From assembly GCF_014652475.1 (NCBI RefSeq), contig NZ_BMYW01000003.1, positions 147,648 through 211,647 of the forward strand: DNA of 64,000 nt, written 5' to 3'. The DNA comes from Vogesella alkaliphila (GTDB lineage Bacteria > Pseudomonadota > Gammaproteobacteria > Burkholderiales > Chromobacteriaceae). Below the pieces are notes generated by a model. That model had not been told where the DNA came from. It did not search any database and saw only the letters and a program-made list of their open reading frames with translations. Position 1 is the first letter of the stretch. Each line of letters opens with the position of its first letter. The translations under genes and the position numbers were made by a program. This document shows positions 38,202 through 46,127 of the stretch, in pieces.

Positions 38202-39086
38202 ATGCCGCGCCGCCTCGACGCCACCCTGCTGGCCGACCTGTGGTTTTTCCACGCGGTGGCGCAGTGCGGCGGCTTTCGCCGCGCCGCCGAACAGCTGGCG
38301 GTGACCCAGGGCGCGGTCAGCCAGCGCGTGCAGCGGCTGGAAGCGCGGCTGCAGATCAGCCTGTTGCAGCGCGGCGGCCGCAGCCTGCAACTCACCCCCG
38401 CCGGCCAGCAGCTGTTTGCCGCCTGTGACAGTGGCTTCGATACCGTGGCCGCAACGTTGGCCGCCTTGCAGCGCGAGGCCGCACCGGCCAGCGTGCGGCT
38501 GGCGGCGCCGCCATCGCTGGCGCTGGAGTGGCTGCTGCCACGGCTGGGGCGTTTCGCCCGCCTGCAGCCGGCCATCAGCGTCGACCTGCTGGCCGACAAC
38601 CAGCCCTACAGCCAAGCCGCCATGCGCCAGTCCGGCATTGATCTGGCGCTGCGCTACCTGCCGCAGGCGCCGCAGGATGCCGCCTTCGTGTTGCCCGAGT
38701 ACGGCTTCCCGGTCGCCGCCCCTGCGTTCGACCCCGCCGGCCACGGCGGCCGCCTGCTGCACGATGACGCGCCGTGGAGCACGCCGGCGCCGGCCGGCAG
38801 TGAGTGGGCGCTGTGGCTGGCCGCCCACGGCCGCCCGCCCGGCTGCGATGCCGGCGAGCGCCACTTCAACCAGGCGCAGCTCGCCTACCGCAGCGCGCAG
38901 GCCGGCGAAGGTGTGGCGCTGGGCCGCCAGCTGCTGGTGGCGCGCTACCTGCAGGACGGCAGCCTGTGCCGGCTGGACGAGCATCCGCCGCTGCTGCTGG
39001 GCTATTACGCGTTGTACTTGGTAAGCGGTAGCGAGGCGGCGCAGATACTGAGTGAATGGCTGTGCGGGGAGATGCAGCTGCAGTGA
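38202..39086 (+). CDS. LysR-family regulator
   Basis: 294-aa LysR-type protein. HTH about 10-65 (WFFHAVAQCGGFRRAAEQL, then VTQGAVSQRVQRLE), effector domain from about 90 with VRLAAPPSLALEWLLPRLGR as in the GcvA/AmpR-like subgroup. I start at the ATG at 38202, which has GAGG at 8 nt; an in-frame GTG two codons upstream is too close to that site. It sits 10 nt past the methyltransferase and may be in one operon. Target unknown. A weaker repeat copy (11/14) near 38454 is read as ATLAA. Confidence 0.85.
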   Translation: MPRRLDATLLADLWFFHAVAQCGGFRRAAEQLAVTQGAVSQRVQRLEARLQISLLQRGGRSLQLTPAGQQLFAACDSGFDTVAATLAALQREAAPASVRLAAPPSLALEWLLPRLGRFARLQPAISVDLLADNQPYSQAAMRQSGIDLALRYLPQAPQDAAFVLPEYGFPVAAPAFDPAGHGGRLLHDDAPWSTPAPAGSEWALWLAAHGRPPGCDAGERHFNQAQLAYRSAQAGEGVALGRQLLVARYLQDGSLCRLDEHPPLLLGYYALYLVSGSEAAQILSEWLCGEMQLQ

Positions 39087-39133
39087 TGGTGGTGTGCAGG
39101 GCTGCTGTGCAATGAGGATGTGAGCGTGTGGTC

Positions 39134-39147
39134 AAGGTTGGCCGCAA
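39134..39147 (+). repeat. Dispersed 14-bp repeat, exact copy, before a terminator
   Basis: AAGGTTGGCCGCAA 10 bp ahead of the terminator at 39158, after the LysR gene. Confidence 0.9.
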
Positions 39148-39157
39148 TGAAATAAGC

Positions 39158-39184
39158 AAGGGCAAGCCGAGTGGCTTGCCCTTT
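39158..39184 (+). terminator. Intrinsic terminator, recurring stem family
   Basis: AAGGGCAAGCC, 4-nt loop GAGT, GGCTTGCCCTT and T. Same stem as 30683-30708. Confidence 0.82.
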
Positions 39185-39337
39185 CGTTATTCCGGTATGG
39201 GCCGTGGCGTGTGACAGGCTCGGCGGCATTACCGTGATCGGGACATGAAGCGTCGGTTGTCTGCAGCCGCAGGCGTGGTTGGCTGTGAATTTATTTGTCA
39301 TTTTGATAGCATGGCAACCTCTTTCTGGAGGCTGCTC

Positions 39338-39859
39338 ATGATCCGCTCCTTGTTCGATAGTCGCCGCAAGCGGGGCTTCTTTGCCCTGCAGTTGCTTTGC
39401 TCGCTGCTGTTCCAGCAGTCCACATGGTTGTGGACGGTTTTCAGCTGGCCTGTGCTCATGGGCATGCTGCTATCCAGTCTGATTTACGCCCTTGTCATGC
39501 AGGGTTTTTTTGCAGGCGCCCTCCATCGCCACACTGTGGTGCGGGAGCAGCAAACCCTGACACTGCCTATGGCCTTGCCCTTGGTGCGTGAGCGGGTGTG
39601 GCAGGAGCTGCAAGCGCGTTATGGTCGCCGGGCGCGGGTGCAGGACGAGTGCCATTTCGAGGTACGTACCGCTTGGTCCGTGAAAAGCTGGGGTGAGCGT
39701 CTCAGTGTCGAACTGGCCGAGGCGGGCGGGGAGGCAACCCGGGTGCATCTTGGCAGCCAGCCGCGGTTCCGGTTAACGCTGATGGATTGGGGCAAGAATC
39801 GCGACAATGTAGACGACTTGCTCAGGGCATTGGCACAACGTGGTCAGTCGGGCTGGTAA
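39338..39859 (+). CDS. Hypothetical membrane protein
   Basis: 173 aa, no family I recognise. GGAGG six nt before the ATG at 39338 makes this start strong. Two hydrophobic segments (about 15-30 and 35-65; LLCSLLFQQSTWLWTVFSW then VLMGMLLSSLIYALVMQGFFAG) are followed by a soluble basic domain of about 100 residues with QELQARYGRRARVQDECHFE and VHLGSQPRFRLTLMDWG. It looks like a membrane-anchored cytosolic domain. GC content is lower than its neighbours. Followed by a terminator built from inverted dispersed repeats. Confidence 0.65.
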   Translation: MIRSLFDSRRKRGFFALQLLCSLLFQQSTWLWTVFSWPVLMGMLLSSLIYALVMQGFFAGALHRHTVVREQQTLTLPMALPLVRERVWQELQARYGRRARVQDECHFEVRTAWSVKSWGERLSVELAEAGGEATRVHLGSQPRFRLTLMDWGKNRDNVDDLLRALAQRGQSGW

Positions 39860-39906
39860 GCTGGTGCCGGGCTTGCGAAGTCCGGCGTTTACCGTGATGG
39901 AATGAC

Positions 39907-39954
39907 CAAGGTTGGCCGCAAGCCATTATGGCTTTGCGGCCAACCTTGTTTTTT
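39907..39954 (+). terminator. Intrinsic terminator built from two inverted dispersed repeats
   Basis: CAAGGTTGGCCGCAAGCC (39907-39924), 5-nt loop, GGCTTTGCGGCCAACCTTG (39930-39948) with one bulged base, then six T. Both arms contain exact 14-mers (39908-39921 and 39934-39947). It ends the hypothetical gene at 39859 and would also work weakly for dsdA on minus. Confidence 0.92.
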
Positions 39955-40213
39955 CTGGGGTATCCGCTGCGCGGATGTCTTTATCTGCCGCTGTCCGCGC
40001 GGCGGCGGGGAAGGGGGATACCGCATCCCCCTTTCCAATCCCTGCTCTCCCGAAGACGCAAGAATTCCCGTACCAACGGCCGCCAGCCCGGCGCCGCCCA
40101 TACGCTGCGCTCAAAAGAGGGCGGCTTGTTTCCGGGCTGGCAGCCGTTGGCACGGCTTGCGCCCACGGGACGGGGCGAGCCGGTGCGGTTTTGGCGGTTG
40201 AGCGTTTGTGAAG
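39955..40213. other. Intergenic region after dsdA with a 9-bp hairpin
   Basis: No convincing gene. A stem-loop AAGGGGGAT / ATCCCCCTT (40011-40033, 5-nt loop) and a smaller one, ATCCGC / GCGGAT near 39962-39976, are visible. It forms the 3' flank of dsdA (stop at 40214, minus). Confidence 0.55.
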
Positions 40214-41440
40214 TCACTCCGCCAGCAGCGGAAAAAACACTTCGTCCGGCAGGCCGTTGCCGCCGGTGGTCCACACTACCGGGATGATGTCACCCGGCCA
40301 TTGCTCGCTGGCCAGCAGGTGGGCGACGAAGCCGGCGGCGGCGGAGGGCTCCAGCCGCAGGCCGTGCTGCTGCCACTGCCGGCGCACTTCGGCCAGCAGG
40401 CTGGCGTCGCTCACGGTAATCACCGCGTCGATCAGCGGGCTGACGATGCCGGCCACGGTGGCGGAGGCGCGCGGCACTGCCAGGCCGTCGGCCACGGTTT
40501 GGTTGTCGAGGCCGATGTCGTACACCGACAGCGTGTCGTCACCGCTGGCGAGACGCAGCAGGAAGCAGGGCGAGGCCACCGGTTCCACCAGCACGCACTG
40601 CACCGCGTCGCCGAACAGGCATTTCAGGCCGAAGGCCACGCCACCGGGGGCACCGCCCACGCCGCACGGCAGGTAGACGCGCAGCGGCTGCTCGGGCGTT
40701 GGCCGCAGGCCGGCAGCGGCCAGCTGCGGCGCCAGGTCCCAGGCTGCGGCGGCATAGCCGAAGAACAGCAGCAGCGAGCTTTCGTCGTCGATGAAATAGG
40801 CGTGCGGGTCGGCGGCGGCGATGTCGCGCGCGGCGGCCACCGCCAGCGCGTAGTCGCCCTGGTGCTCCACCACGCCGGCGCCCAGCGCGCGCAGGCGCTG
40901 TTTTTTCCACTCCTTGGCATCGTGCGACATGTGCACTTCCACCTGCAGGCCCAGCGCGCGCGCCATCACGCCCACGCTGTAGCCCAGGTTGCCGGTGCTG
41001 CCGACCAGGATGCGGTGTTGCGCGAACAACTCGCGTGCCGGCGCTTCGGCCAGCACGGTGTAGCTGCTGCCTGCCGGCAGCAGGCCGGCTGCCTGCGCTA
41101 GTTCCTCGGCGTGGCACAGCACCTCGTACACGCCGCCGCGCGCCTTGATGCAGGCGGTGATCGGCAGCGCGTGGTCGGCCTTTACCCACAAGGGTTGGCC
41201 GCAGGCATCGGGCTGGCTCAGCAGCGGTGAGTCGATGCGACCGTCGGCGGCGACGCTGTCCGGAAACAGTCGCGCCAGCAGCGGCGCAAAGCGTTGCCAG
41301 CGGGCGATGGCGGCTTCGATATCGGAACGGCCGTAGGCGCAGGCGGCCAGTGCATCGGCAGCGGGCAGCAGGGAAGGGTTGTGCCACAACAGCGGCTGCG
41401 CCAGGCGCAGGGCGGCGGGCAGGGTGTCGAGGTGAGACAT
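40214..41440 (-). CDS. dsdA: D-serine dehydratase
   Basis: PLP enzyme converting D-serine to pyruvate and ammonia. 408 aa, slightly shorter than E. coli DsdA (about 440). The PLP Lys99 is in ITACIKARGG, and VGSTGNLGYSVGVMARALG near 147 is the phosphate/Asn segment; CGVGGAPGGVAFG near 255 is the glycine loop that grips PLP. Start MSHLDTLP matches the family; the longer frame has no support. A 12/14 repeat copy lies at 41191-41204. No dsdC or dsdX gene is beside it; a palindrome upstream may be its control site. Confidence 0.9.
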   Translation of the reverse strand: MSHLDTLPAALRLAQPLLWHNPSLLPAADALAACAYGRSDIEAAIARWQRFAPLLARLFPDSVAADGRIDSPLLSQPDACGQPLWVKADHALPITACIKARGGVYEVLCHAEELAQAAGLLPAGSSYTVLAEAPARELFAQHRILVGSTGNLGYSVGVMARALGLQVEVHMSHDAKEWKKQRLRALGAGVVEHQGDYALAVAAARDIAAADPHAYFIDDESSLLLFFGYAAAAWDLAPQLAAAGLRPTPEQPLRVYLPCGVGGAPGGVAFGLKCLFGDAVQCVLVEPVASPCFLLRLASGDDTLSVYDIGLDNQTVADGLAVPRASATVAGIVSPLIDAVITVSDASLLAEVRRQWQQHGLRLEPSAAAGFVAHLLASEQWPGDIIPVVWTTGGNGLPDEVFFPLLAE

Positions 41441-41516
41441 GGCGGACTCCGGTTCGGCAATGGCTGGCAGTGTGGGCTGCTGCCGTGCCGGCGGCAAGCC
41501 AGCATTACTACGCTGT

Positions 41517-41537
41517 CTGATTAGCCAGACTAATCAG
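41517..41537. promoter_or_regulatory. Perfect 8-bp inverted repeat upstream of dsdA
   Basis: CTGATTAG, 5-nt spacer CCAGA, CTAATCAG, about 77 bp before the dsdA start. It fits a dimeric regulator site. Its right edge meets the miniature element. Confidence 0.5.
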
Positions 41538-41678
41538 GGCACCTCGAAAAACTCCAGCTTTCGTCGCGCCACTGCGTTGCTCACGAAAAATTTCTCCTTA
41601 CATATCAAATATATGCTGCGTCAAAATTTTTCGTTCGCGCCTTGTTTCGCTTAGAAATCCGGGTTTTTAGAGGCGCCC
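41537..41678. mobile_element. Miniature inverted-repeat element, second family (142 bp)
   Basis: Ends GGGCACCTCGAAAAACTC (41537-41554) and GGGTTTTTAGAGGCGCCC (41661-41678), 15/18 inverted match. Interior CGAAAAATTT (41584-41593) pairs with AAATTTTTCG (41624-41633). AT-rich, no coding capacity, no transposase. The right end enters the 3' end of the GIY-YIG gene and gives it its last codons and stop. Confidence 0.75.
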
Positions 41679-41926
41679 ATCAGTTGTTGCGCCAGCCAGG
41701 CGCGCTTCTGCGCCGCGCTCATCGCCTTTACCGCCAGCTCGGCGCGCAGCGCGGCGCTCTTGTCGGCAAACGGCAGCACCAGCGCGATGCGCTCGGGCGG
41801 AAAGCTGCGGGTGTAGCGCGCGCCCTTGCCGGCGGCATGGGCGGCATAGCGTTTTTCGACATTGTTGCTGATGCCGGTGTACAGGCTGCCGCCGCGGCAT
41901 TCCAGCACGTACAGGAACCAGCTCAT
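41651..41926 (-). CDS. GIY-YIG nuclease-superfamily small protein (YhbQ-like)
   Basis: 91-aa protein with a GIY-YIG domain: WFLYVLECRGGSLYTGISNN at about 3-22, then VEKRYAAHAAGKGARYTR with the conserved Arg, and a Glu in RAELAVKAMSAAQK. Small stand-alone GIY-YIG proteins are of uncertain function, perhaps DNA or RNA cleavage. The last residues after about QLMG (ASKNPDF and the stop) are encoded by the end of the miniature element, so the original C-terminus seems to have been replaced. It starts 22 nt after the PLP enzyme gene on the same strand. Confidence 0.82.
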   Translation of the reverse strand: MSWFLYVLECRGGSLYTGISNNVEKRYAAHAAGKGARYTRSFPPERIALVLPFADKSAALRAELAVKAMSAAQKRAWLAQQLMGASKNPDF

Positions 41927-41948
41927 GCGCTGCGGCCAAGCCTGGCGC

Positions 41949-43130
41949 TCATTCCGCCAGCGCCTGCTGCAGGTCGGCGATGATGTCGCGGATGTCCTCG
42001 ATACCCACCGAACAGCGCACCAGCCCGGCGGGAATGCCCAGCGCCACGCGCTCTTCTGCGCTGCATTCCACGTGGCTGGTGGTGCTGGGCACGCCCAGCA
42101 GGGTATCCACCGTACCCAGGGTGGCGGCGCGCAGCAGCAGCTGGCAGCGCGACAGCAGGCGGCGCACCGCGGCATCGCCGCCGGCCAGCTCGAAGCTGAG
42201 TACGCCGCCAAAGCCTTGCATCTGCTCGCGGGCAATGGTGTGTTGCGGGTGCTGCGGCAGGCCGGGGTAGTTCACCTGTGTCACGGCGGGGTGCTGCTGC
42301 AGCCACTGTGCCAGTGCCAGCGCGTTGTCGTTGTGCTGGCGCATGCGCAGCGCCAGGGTCTTGATGCCGCGCAGGATCAGGAAGGCGCTCATCGGGTCCA
42401 GGCAGGCGCCGTGGATTTCGCGGTAGTGGCGAATGCGGTCGGTCAGCGGCTGGCTGCCGCAGACGATGCCACCCATGGCGTCGGCGTGGCCGCCCAGGAA
42501 CTTGGTGGCGCTGTGCAGCACCAGGTCGGCGCCCAGCGCCAGCGGGTTCTGGTTTACCGGGGTGGCAAAGGTGTTGTCGATCACCACCACCGCGCCGGCG
42601 GCATGGCCGGCGGCGGCCAGGCGGCGGATGTCCTGCACCTTGAGCATCGGGTTGGTGGGCGATTCCAGGTACAGCAGCTCGCAGCCGCCAGCCAGCGCGG
42701 CGTCGAAGGCGGCGGCATCGGTGGTATCGCACAGGGTGACCTGCACCCCCCATTGCGGCAGGGTGTGCTGGAACAGGTAGTGGCTGCCGCCGTAGGTGTC
42801 CTTGCCGGCCACCACGCGGGCGCCTGGCTGCAGCAGGGCCAGCAGCGTGCTGCTGATGGCGGCCATGCCGCTGCCGAAGCTCACCGCTGCCGCCGCGCCT
42901 TCCAGTGCGGCCAGCTTGGCTTCCAGCGCCAGGCTGGTGGGGTGGGCGGTATTGCGCGCATACAGCGGGCCGGCCACCTCGCCGCGGGCTACCTGTTCCC
43001 AGCTATCCATGTCCGGGTAGCCGTGGGCGATGCCGAACTCGATCGGCACGGCCAGCGCAGCGTGCGGGCGGTAATCGTCTTCGCCGGCGCGGACGGCCAG
43101 CGTGGCAGGGTGCAGGGTGGGGGTTGTCAT
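41949..43130 (-). CDS. Cys/Met metabolism PLP enzyme (cystathionine gamma-synthase/lyase-like)
   Basis: 393-aa transsulfuration-family enzyme. Seen: YARNTAHPTSLALEAKLAALE near 57, FGSGMAAI near 85, YLESPTNPMLKVQDI near 153, DNTFATPVNQNPLALGADLV near 185 and the PLP Lys in HSATKFLGGHADAMGG near 210. This group includes cystathionine gamma-synthase, cystathionine beta/gamma-lyase and methionine gamma-lyase; I cannot separate them by eye, though the protein resembles aminotransferase-class MetB paralogues. Probably co-transcribed with the GIY-YIG gene. Confidence 0.85.
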   Translation of the reverse strand: MTTPTLHPATLAVRAGEDDYRPHAALAVPIEFGIAHGYPDMDSWEQVARGEVAGPLYARNTAHPTSLALEAKLAALEGAAAAVSFGSGMAAISSTLLALLQPGARVVAGKDTYGGSHYLFQHTLPQWGVQVTLCDTTDAAAFDAALAGGCELLYLESPTNPMLKVQDIRRLAAAGHAAGAVVVIDNTFATPVNQNPLALGADLVLHSATKFLGGHADAMGGIVCGSQPLTDRIRHYREIHGACLDPMSAFLILRGIKTLALRMRQHNDNALALAQWLQQHPAVTQVNYPGLPQHPQHTIAREQMQGFGGVLSFELAGGDAAVRRLLSRCQLLLRAATLGTVDTLLGVPSTTSHVECSAEERVALGIPAGLVRCSVGIEDIRDIIADLQQALAE

Positions 43131-43209
43131 GGCGGCTCCAGAGAAGGACTGAGCCGCATGCTGGTTGGCTGCCGCCGGGCTGTCAAGCCGCGGCGGCCGT
43201 GGCCGGCGC

Positions 43210-43746
43210 TTAGCGGCCGTAGGTTGCGGTCAGGCTGGCCTTGCCCAGGCTGTTGGCGTTGAGCATATAGCCCACCAGCGCCGGCATGGCGTCGGCGCCC
43301 AGTTCCAGCTTGTCCACCTTCAGCGCGTGCACGGTGAAGATGTAGCGGTGCGGCTTGTCGCCTTGCGGTGGGCAGGCGCCGCCAAAGCCCGGTGCGCCGT
43401 AGTCGGTGCGGCTTTGCACGCTGCCTGGCGGCAGGGCGCCACCGGGGTTGCCGGCGCTGGCAGGCAGACCGGCGGTGCCGGCCGGCAGGTTGAACAGCAC
43501 CCAGTGCCACCAGCCGCTGCCGGTAGGGGCGTCCGGGTCATAGACGGTAACGGCAAGGCTCTTGGTACCGGCCGGTACGTGCTGCCAGGCCAGTGCCGGC
43601 GACACATTGCCGCCGTTGCAGCCAAAGCCGCTGTATTCCTGCGCCTTGGCCATCGGCTGGCCGGCTTGCAGCTGCGGGCTGCTCAGTTCGAAAGCCATGG
43701 CCGGCAGGGCGGCCAGCAGCAGGGTGGTAAGCAGTAGCGATTTCAT
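43210..43746 (-). CDS. YbhB/YbcL-family (PEBP-like) periplasmic protein
   Basis: 178-aa exported protein with a signal peptide (about 1-18, ends PAMA) and the bacterial Raf-kinase-inhibitor-like fold: GGNVSPALAW, VTVYDPDAPTGSGWWHWVLFN, then GAPGFGGACPPQGDKPHRYIFTVHAL, the DPDAP and GP-PP anion-pocket motifs. Function of bacterial members is unclear. Start chosen for the signal peptide; the longer frame would include a dispersed repeat. Single gene. Confidence 0.88.
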   Translation of the reverse strand: MKSLLLTTLLLAALPAMAFELSSPQLQAGQPMAKAQEYSGFGCNGGNVSPALAWQHVPAGTKSLAVTVYDPDAPTGSGWWHWVLFNLPAGTAGLPASAGNPGGALPPGSVQSRTDYGAPGFGGACPPQGDKPHRYIFTVHALKVDKLELGADAMPALVGYMLNANSLGKASLTATYGR

Positions 43747-43780
43747 GGTGTGGCTCCTGTGCGGTAGGGACAGCCACAGT

Positions 43781-43794
43781 ATGGTTGGCCGCAT
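43781..43794 (+). repeat. Dispersed repeat between the PEBP and AraC genes (12/14)
   Basis: ATGGTTGGCCGCAT in non-coding DNA upstream of the minus-strand PEBP gene. Confidence 0.75.
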
Positions 43795-43838
43795 GGCGCC
43801 TGGCGCGCCGCCAGGGTGCAGCCACTGTGCGCAAATGC

Positions 43839-44648
43839 TCAGGCGTGGCCGTCGCGCTGCTGGCGCAGCTGGCTGGGGCTGACACCGAAGCGCTGGCGGA
43901 AGGCGGCGGCAAAGCGCGATGGCGACTGGTAGCCGCAGGCGGCGGCCACCTGGGTCAGCGGCTGCTCGCCGGCATTCACCATGCCCAGCGCGCGTTCCAT
44001 GCGCACTTCGTTCAGCAGGGTGGAAAACGAGGTGGCTTCTGCGGCCAGCCTGCGGCGCAGGGTGGCGCTGCTCATGGCCAGACCGCTGGCAATGTCGCCG
44101 GCCTGCCAGTCGCGTGCCGGGTCGAAGGCCAGCAGGCTCTGCACCTTGGCGCGCACGTCCTGGCGTGGCTGGCGGAACAGCTCCGCCCCCTGGCGTGCCG
44201 CCGCCAGCGCCAGCATCAGCCCTTGCCAGGCATGCTCGGCCTGCGCCGCGCCCAGCGTGCCGGCTTGGGCCGCCGGTAGCAGTGCCTGCAGCCGGAGCAG
44301 TGCCTGCCGCGCATCATCGGCTGGCTGGAACACTGGCCCGCTGGTCGGCCACGGTAACGTGGGCAGTTGCGGGCCGTACTGCGCCAGCAAGCGTTGCAGC
44401 CAGTGCTGAGGCTGCAACAGGGTCCAGGCGCGGTAGCCGGCGCCGTTATCCGGCTGGTTCACGATCTCCACCGTCTGCCCGCCGGGGATCACCAGCCAGC
44501 TGCCCGCCGGGCAGTGCCAGCTGCCGCTGCGGGTGATCAACTGTTTTTCGCCGTGCTCCACCGCGATCAGCAGCGTGGACAACACCGGCACCTGCGCCAG
44601 GCGCTGGCGTTGCAGGCTGCGGAAGATGAACAGGGGCAGGTCGGACAT
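43839..44648 (-). CDS. AraC-family regulator
   Basis: 269 aa. N-terminal cupin-like sensor (about 10-90, SGSWHCPAGSWLVIPGGQTVE) and C-terminal double HTH (about 170-265; ASGLAMSSATLRRRLAAEA, then CGYQSPSRFAAAFRQRFGVS). Start MSDLPLFIF supported by AAGG 8 nt upstream; the longer frame runs into the next intergenic region. Target unknown; the nearest candidate is the PEBP gene downstream on the same strand. Confidence 0.86.
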   Translation of the reverse strand: MSDLPLFIFRSLQRQRLAQVPVLSTLLIAVEHGEKQLITRSGSWHCPAGSWLVIPGGQTVEIVNQPDNGAGYRAWTLLQPQHWLQRLLAQYGPQLPTLPWPTSGPVFQPADDARQALLRLQALLPAAQAGTLGAAQAEHAWQGLMLALAAARQGAELFRQPRQDVRAKVQSLLAFDPARDWQAGDIASGLAMSSATLRRRLAAEATSFSTLLNEVRMERALGMVNAGEQPLTQVAAACGYQSPSRFAAAFRQRFGVSPSQLRQQRDGHA

Positions 44649-44926
44649 GGGGTAGCCTTGCAAATAGACGCGGCTATGTTGCCGCAGCGGCGCCGGAGAG
44701 GCCAGCGGGGTGAGCGTTTGCGGGCCGTGCTTGCGCGTTGCAGGGGCTTGTCCCGCCTGGTCGGTCAGCAATGGGCGCTCATCGCGTGCAATACGCGACG
44801 GGCCAGCCGGCACCGTGTCCAACAAAGCCGTGCTGCTCAAACCGGTCCGCCGGAGGGTAAGGCGGCCGGTTGAAATCGGACGGCTGGATCATCTGGTGCT
44901 GACGGTATACGCCTGAGCGGAAAACG

Positions 44927-44955
44927 CCACGACCCGGCGCAGGGCCGGGTCGTGG
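44927..44955 (-). terminator. Intrinsic terminator of the cytochrome c assembly operon
   Basis: CCACGACCCGGC, 5-nt loop, GCCGGGTCGTGG: 12-bp stem with four T following on the minus strand, 36 bp past the ccsA-type stop. Confidence 0.85.
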
Positions 44956-44959
44956 TGAC

Positions 44960-44985
44960 ATGGTTGGCCGCATGCGGCCAACCCT
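44960..44985. repeat. Two dispersed repeats as a perfect 22-bp palindrome
   Basis: GGTTGGCCGCA and TGCGGCCAACC abut without a spacer (44962-44983), between the cytochrome c assembly stop and the terminator. Each arm is a 12/14 match. Confidence 0.85.
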
Positions 44986-44990
44986 GGGTA

Positions 44991-46127
44991 TTACAGCGCG
45001 CCGTAGGAGTGCAGGCCGGACAGGAACATGTTGACGCCGATGAAGGCGAACGAGGTGACCAAGAGGCCGACCACCGCCCACCACGCCAGCGGCTCGCCGC
45101 GCCAGCCCTTGACCAGACGCATGTGCAGCCAGGCGGCGTAGTTCAGCCACACGATCAGCGCCCAGGTCTCTTTCGGGTCCCAGCTCCAGTAGCCGCCCCA
45201 GGCATCCGCCGCCCACATCGCGCCGAGGATGGTGGCGATGGTGAAGAACAGGAAGCCGACGGCGATGGCCTTGTACATCACCTCGTCCAGCACTTCGGCC
45301 GAGGGCAGGCGGCTGGCGAGGATGCCGCGGCGGATCAGCAGCTGCGCCACGCCGATCATCGCCGACATCGCGAACGCGCCGTAGCCGACGAAGTTGGCCG
45401 GCACGTGGATCTTCATCCACCACGATTGCAGCGCCGGGATCAGCGGCTGGATCTCGTGCGCCTGGCGGTCGAAGGTGTACCACAGGATGAAGCCGACCGC
45501 GGCGCTGATCACCAGCAGCACGAAGGCGCCGACCTGGCGCACCGCGAACTTGGCCTCGTAGTACAGGTACATCAGCGCGGTGATGAGGCAGAACAGGATG
45601 AACACTTCGTACAGGTTGGAGACCGGGATGCGGCCAACGTCCGGCGCGATCAGGTAGCTCTCGTACCAGCGGGTGAACAGGCCGGCCAGCGCGAACACCG
45701 CCGCCGCCCAGGTCAGGCCGCTGCCCATGCGCATCAGCAGGCCGGCGCGGCTGAGGGTGCCGGCCCAGTACAGCACGGTGGCGAGGAAGAACAGCGTGCA
45801 CATCCACATGAACGACGACTGGCTGGACAGCAGGTACTTCAGGCCGAAGCTTTCCGCCGCGCGCGCCAGGTTGTGGTCGTACAGCTGGATCGCCAGCAGC
45901 GACACGCCGCCGGCCAGCGGGAAGAACCAGCGCCAGCTCGGCCAGAACCAGCCCAGCGCCACCAGCCCGATGCTGCTGCCCACCAGGATCAGCTGCTCGT
46001 AGTAGTCCATCGCGCTGCCGTACAGGCTGAAGCTGTAGCCGGCCGCGACGATGATCAGCAGCGCGTACAGCCAGTCACCGGCGGCCAGACGCTTGTACAG
46101 CGGTTGTTGCAACACCATCTCCATCAT
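44991..46127 (-). CDS. ccsB: Cytochrome c assembly protein, System II haem handler (CcsA/ResC-like)
   Basis: 378-aa inner-membrane protein with about eight membrane helices. The haem-handling WWD segment is plain: ADAWGGYWSWDPKETWALIV near 300-320, flanked by conserved His residues in HVPANFVGYGAF and WLHMRLVKG. With ResB it exports haem and joins it to apocytochromes in the periplasm (System II). Names vary: ResC or CcsA in several bacteria, CcsB in one protein-family convention, which I follow. It overlaps resB by 4 nt and lies downstream of it. Confidence 0.92.
   Translation of the reverse strand: MMEMVLQQPLYKRLAAGDWLYALLIIVAAGYSFSLYGSAMDYYEQLILVGSSIGLVALGWFWPSWRWFFPLAGGVSLLAIQLYDHNLARAAESFGLKYLLSSQSSFMWMCTLFFLATVLYWAGTLSRAGLLMRMGSGLTWAAAVFALAGLFTRWYESYLIAPDVGRIPVSNLYEVFILFCLITALMYLYYEAKFAVRQVGAFVLLVISAAVGFILWYTFDRQAHEIQPLIPALQSWWMKIHVPANFVGYGAFAMSAMIGVAQLLIRRGILASRLPSAEVLDEVMYKAIAVGFLFFTIATILGAMWAADAWGGYWSWDPKETWALIVWLNYAAWLHMRLVKGWRGEPLAWWAVVGLLVTSFAFIGVNMFLSGLHSYGAL

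Noticed and set aside
39955-40213. Small frames of 75-119 aa overlapping each other
   Set aside because: All frames are open at once, with no ribosome-binding site and no recognisable motif.
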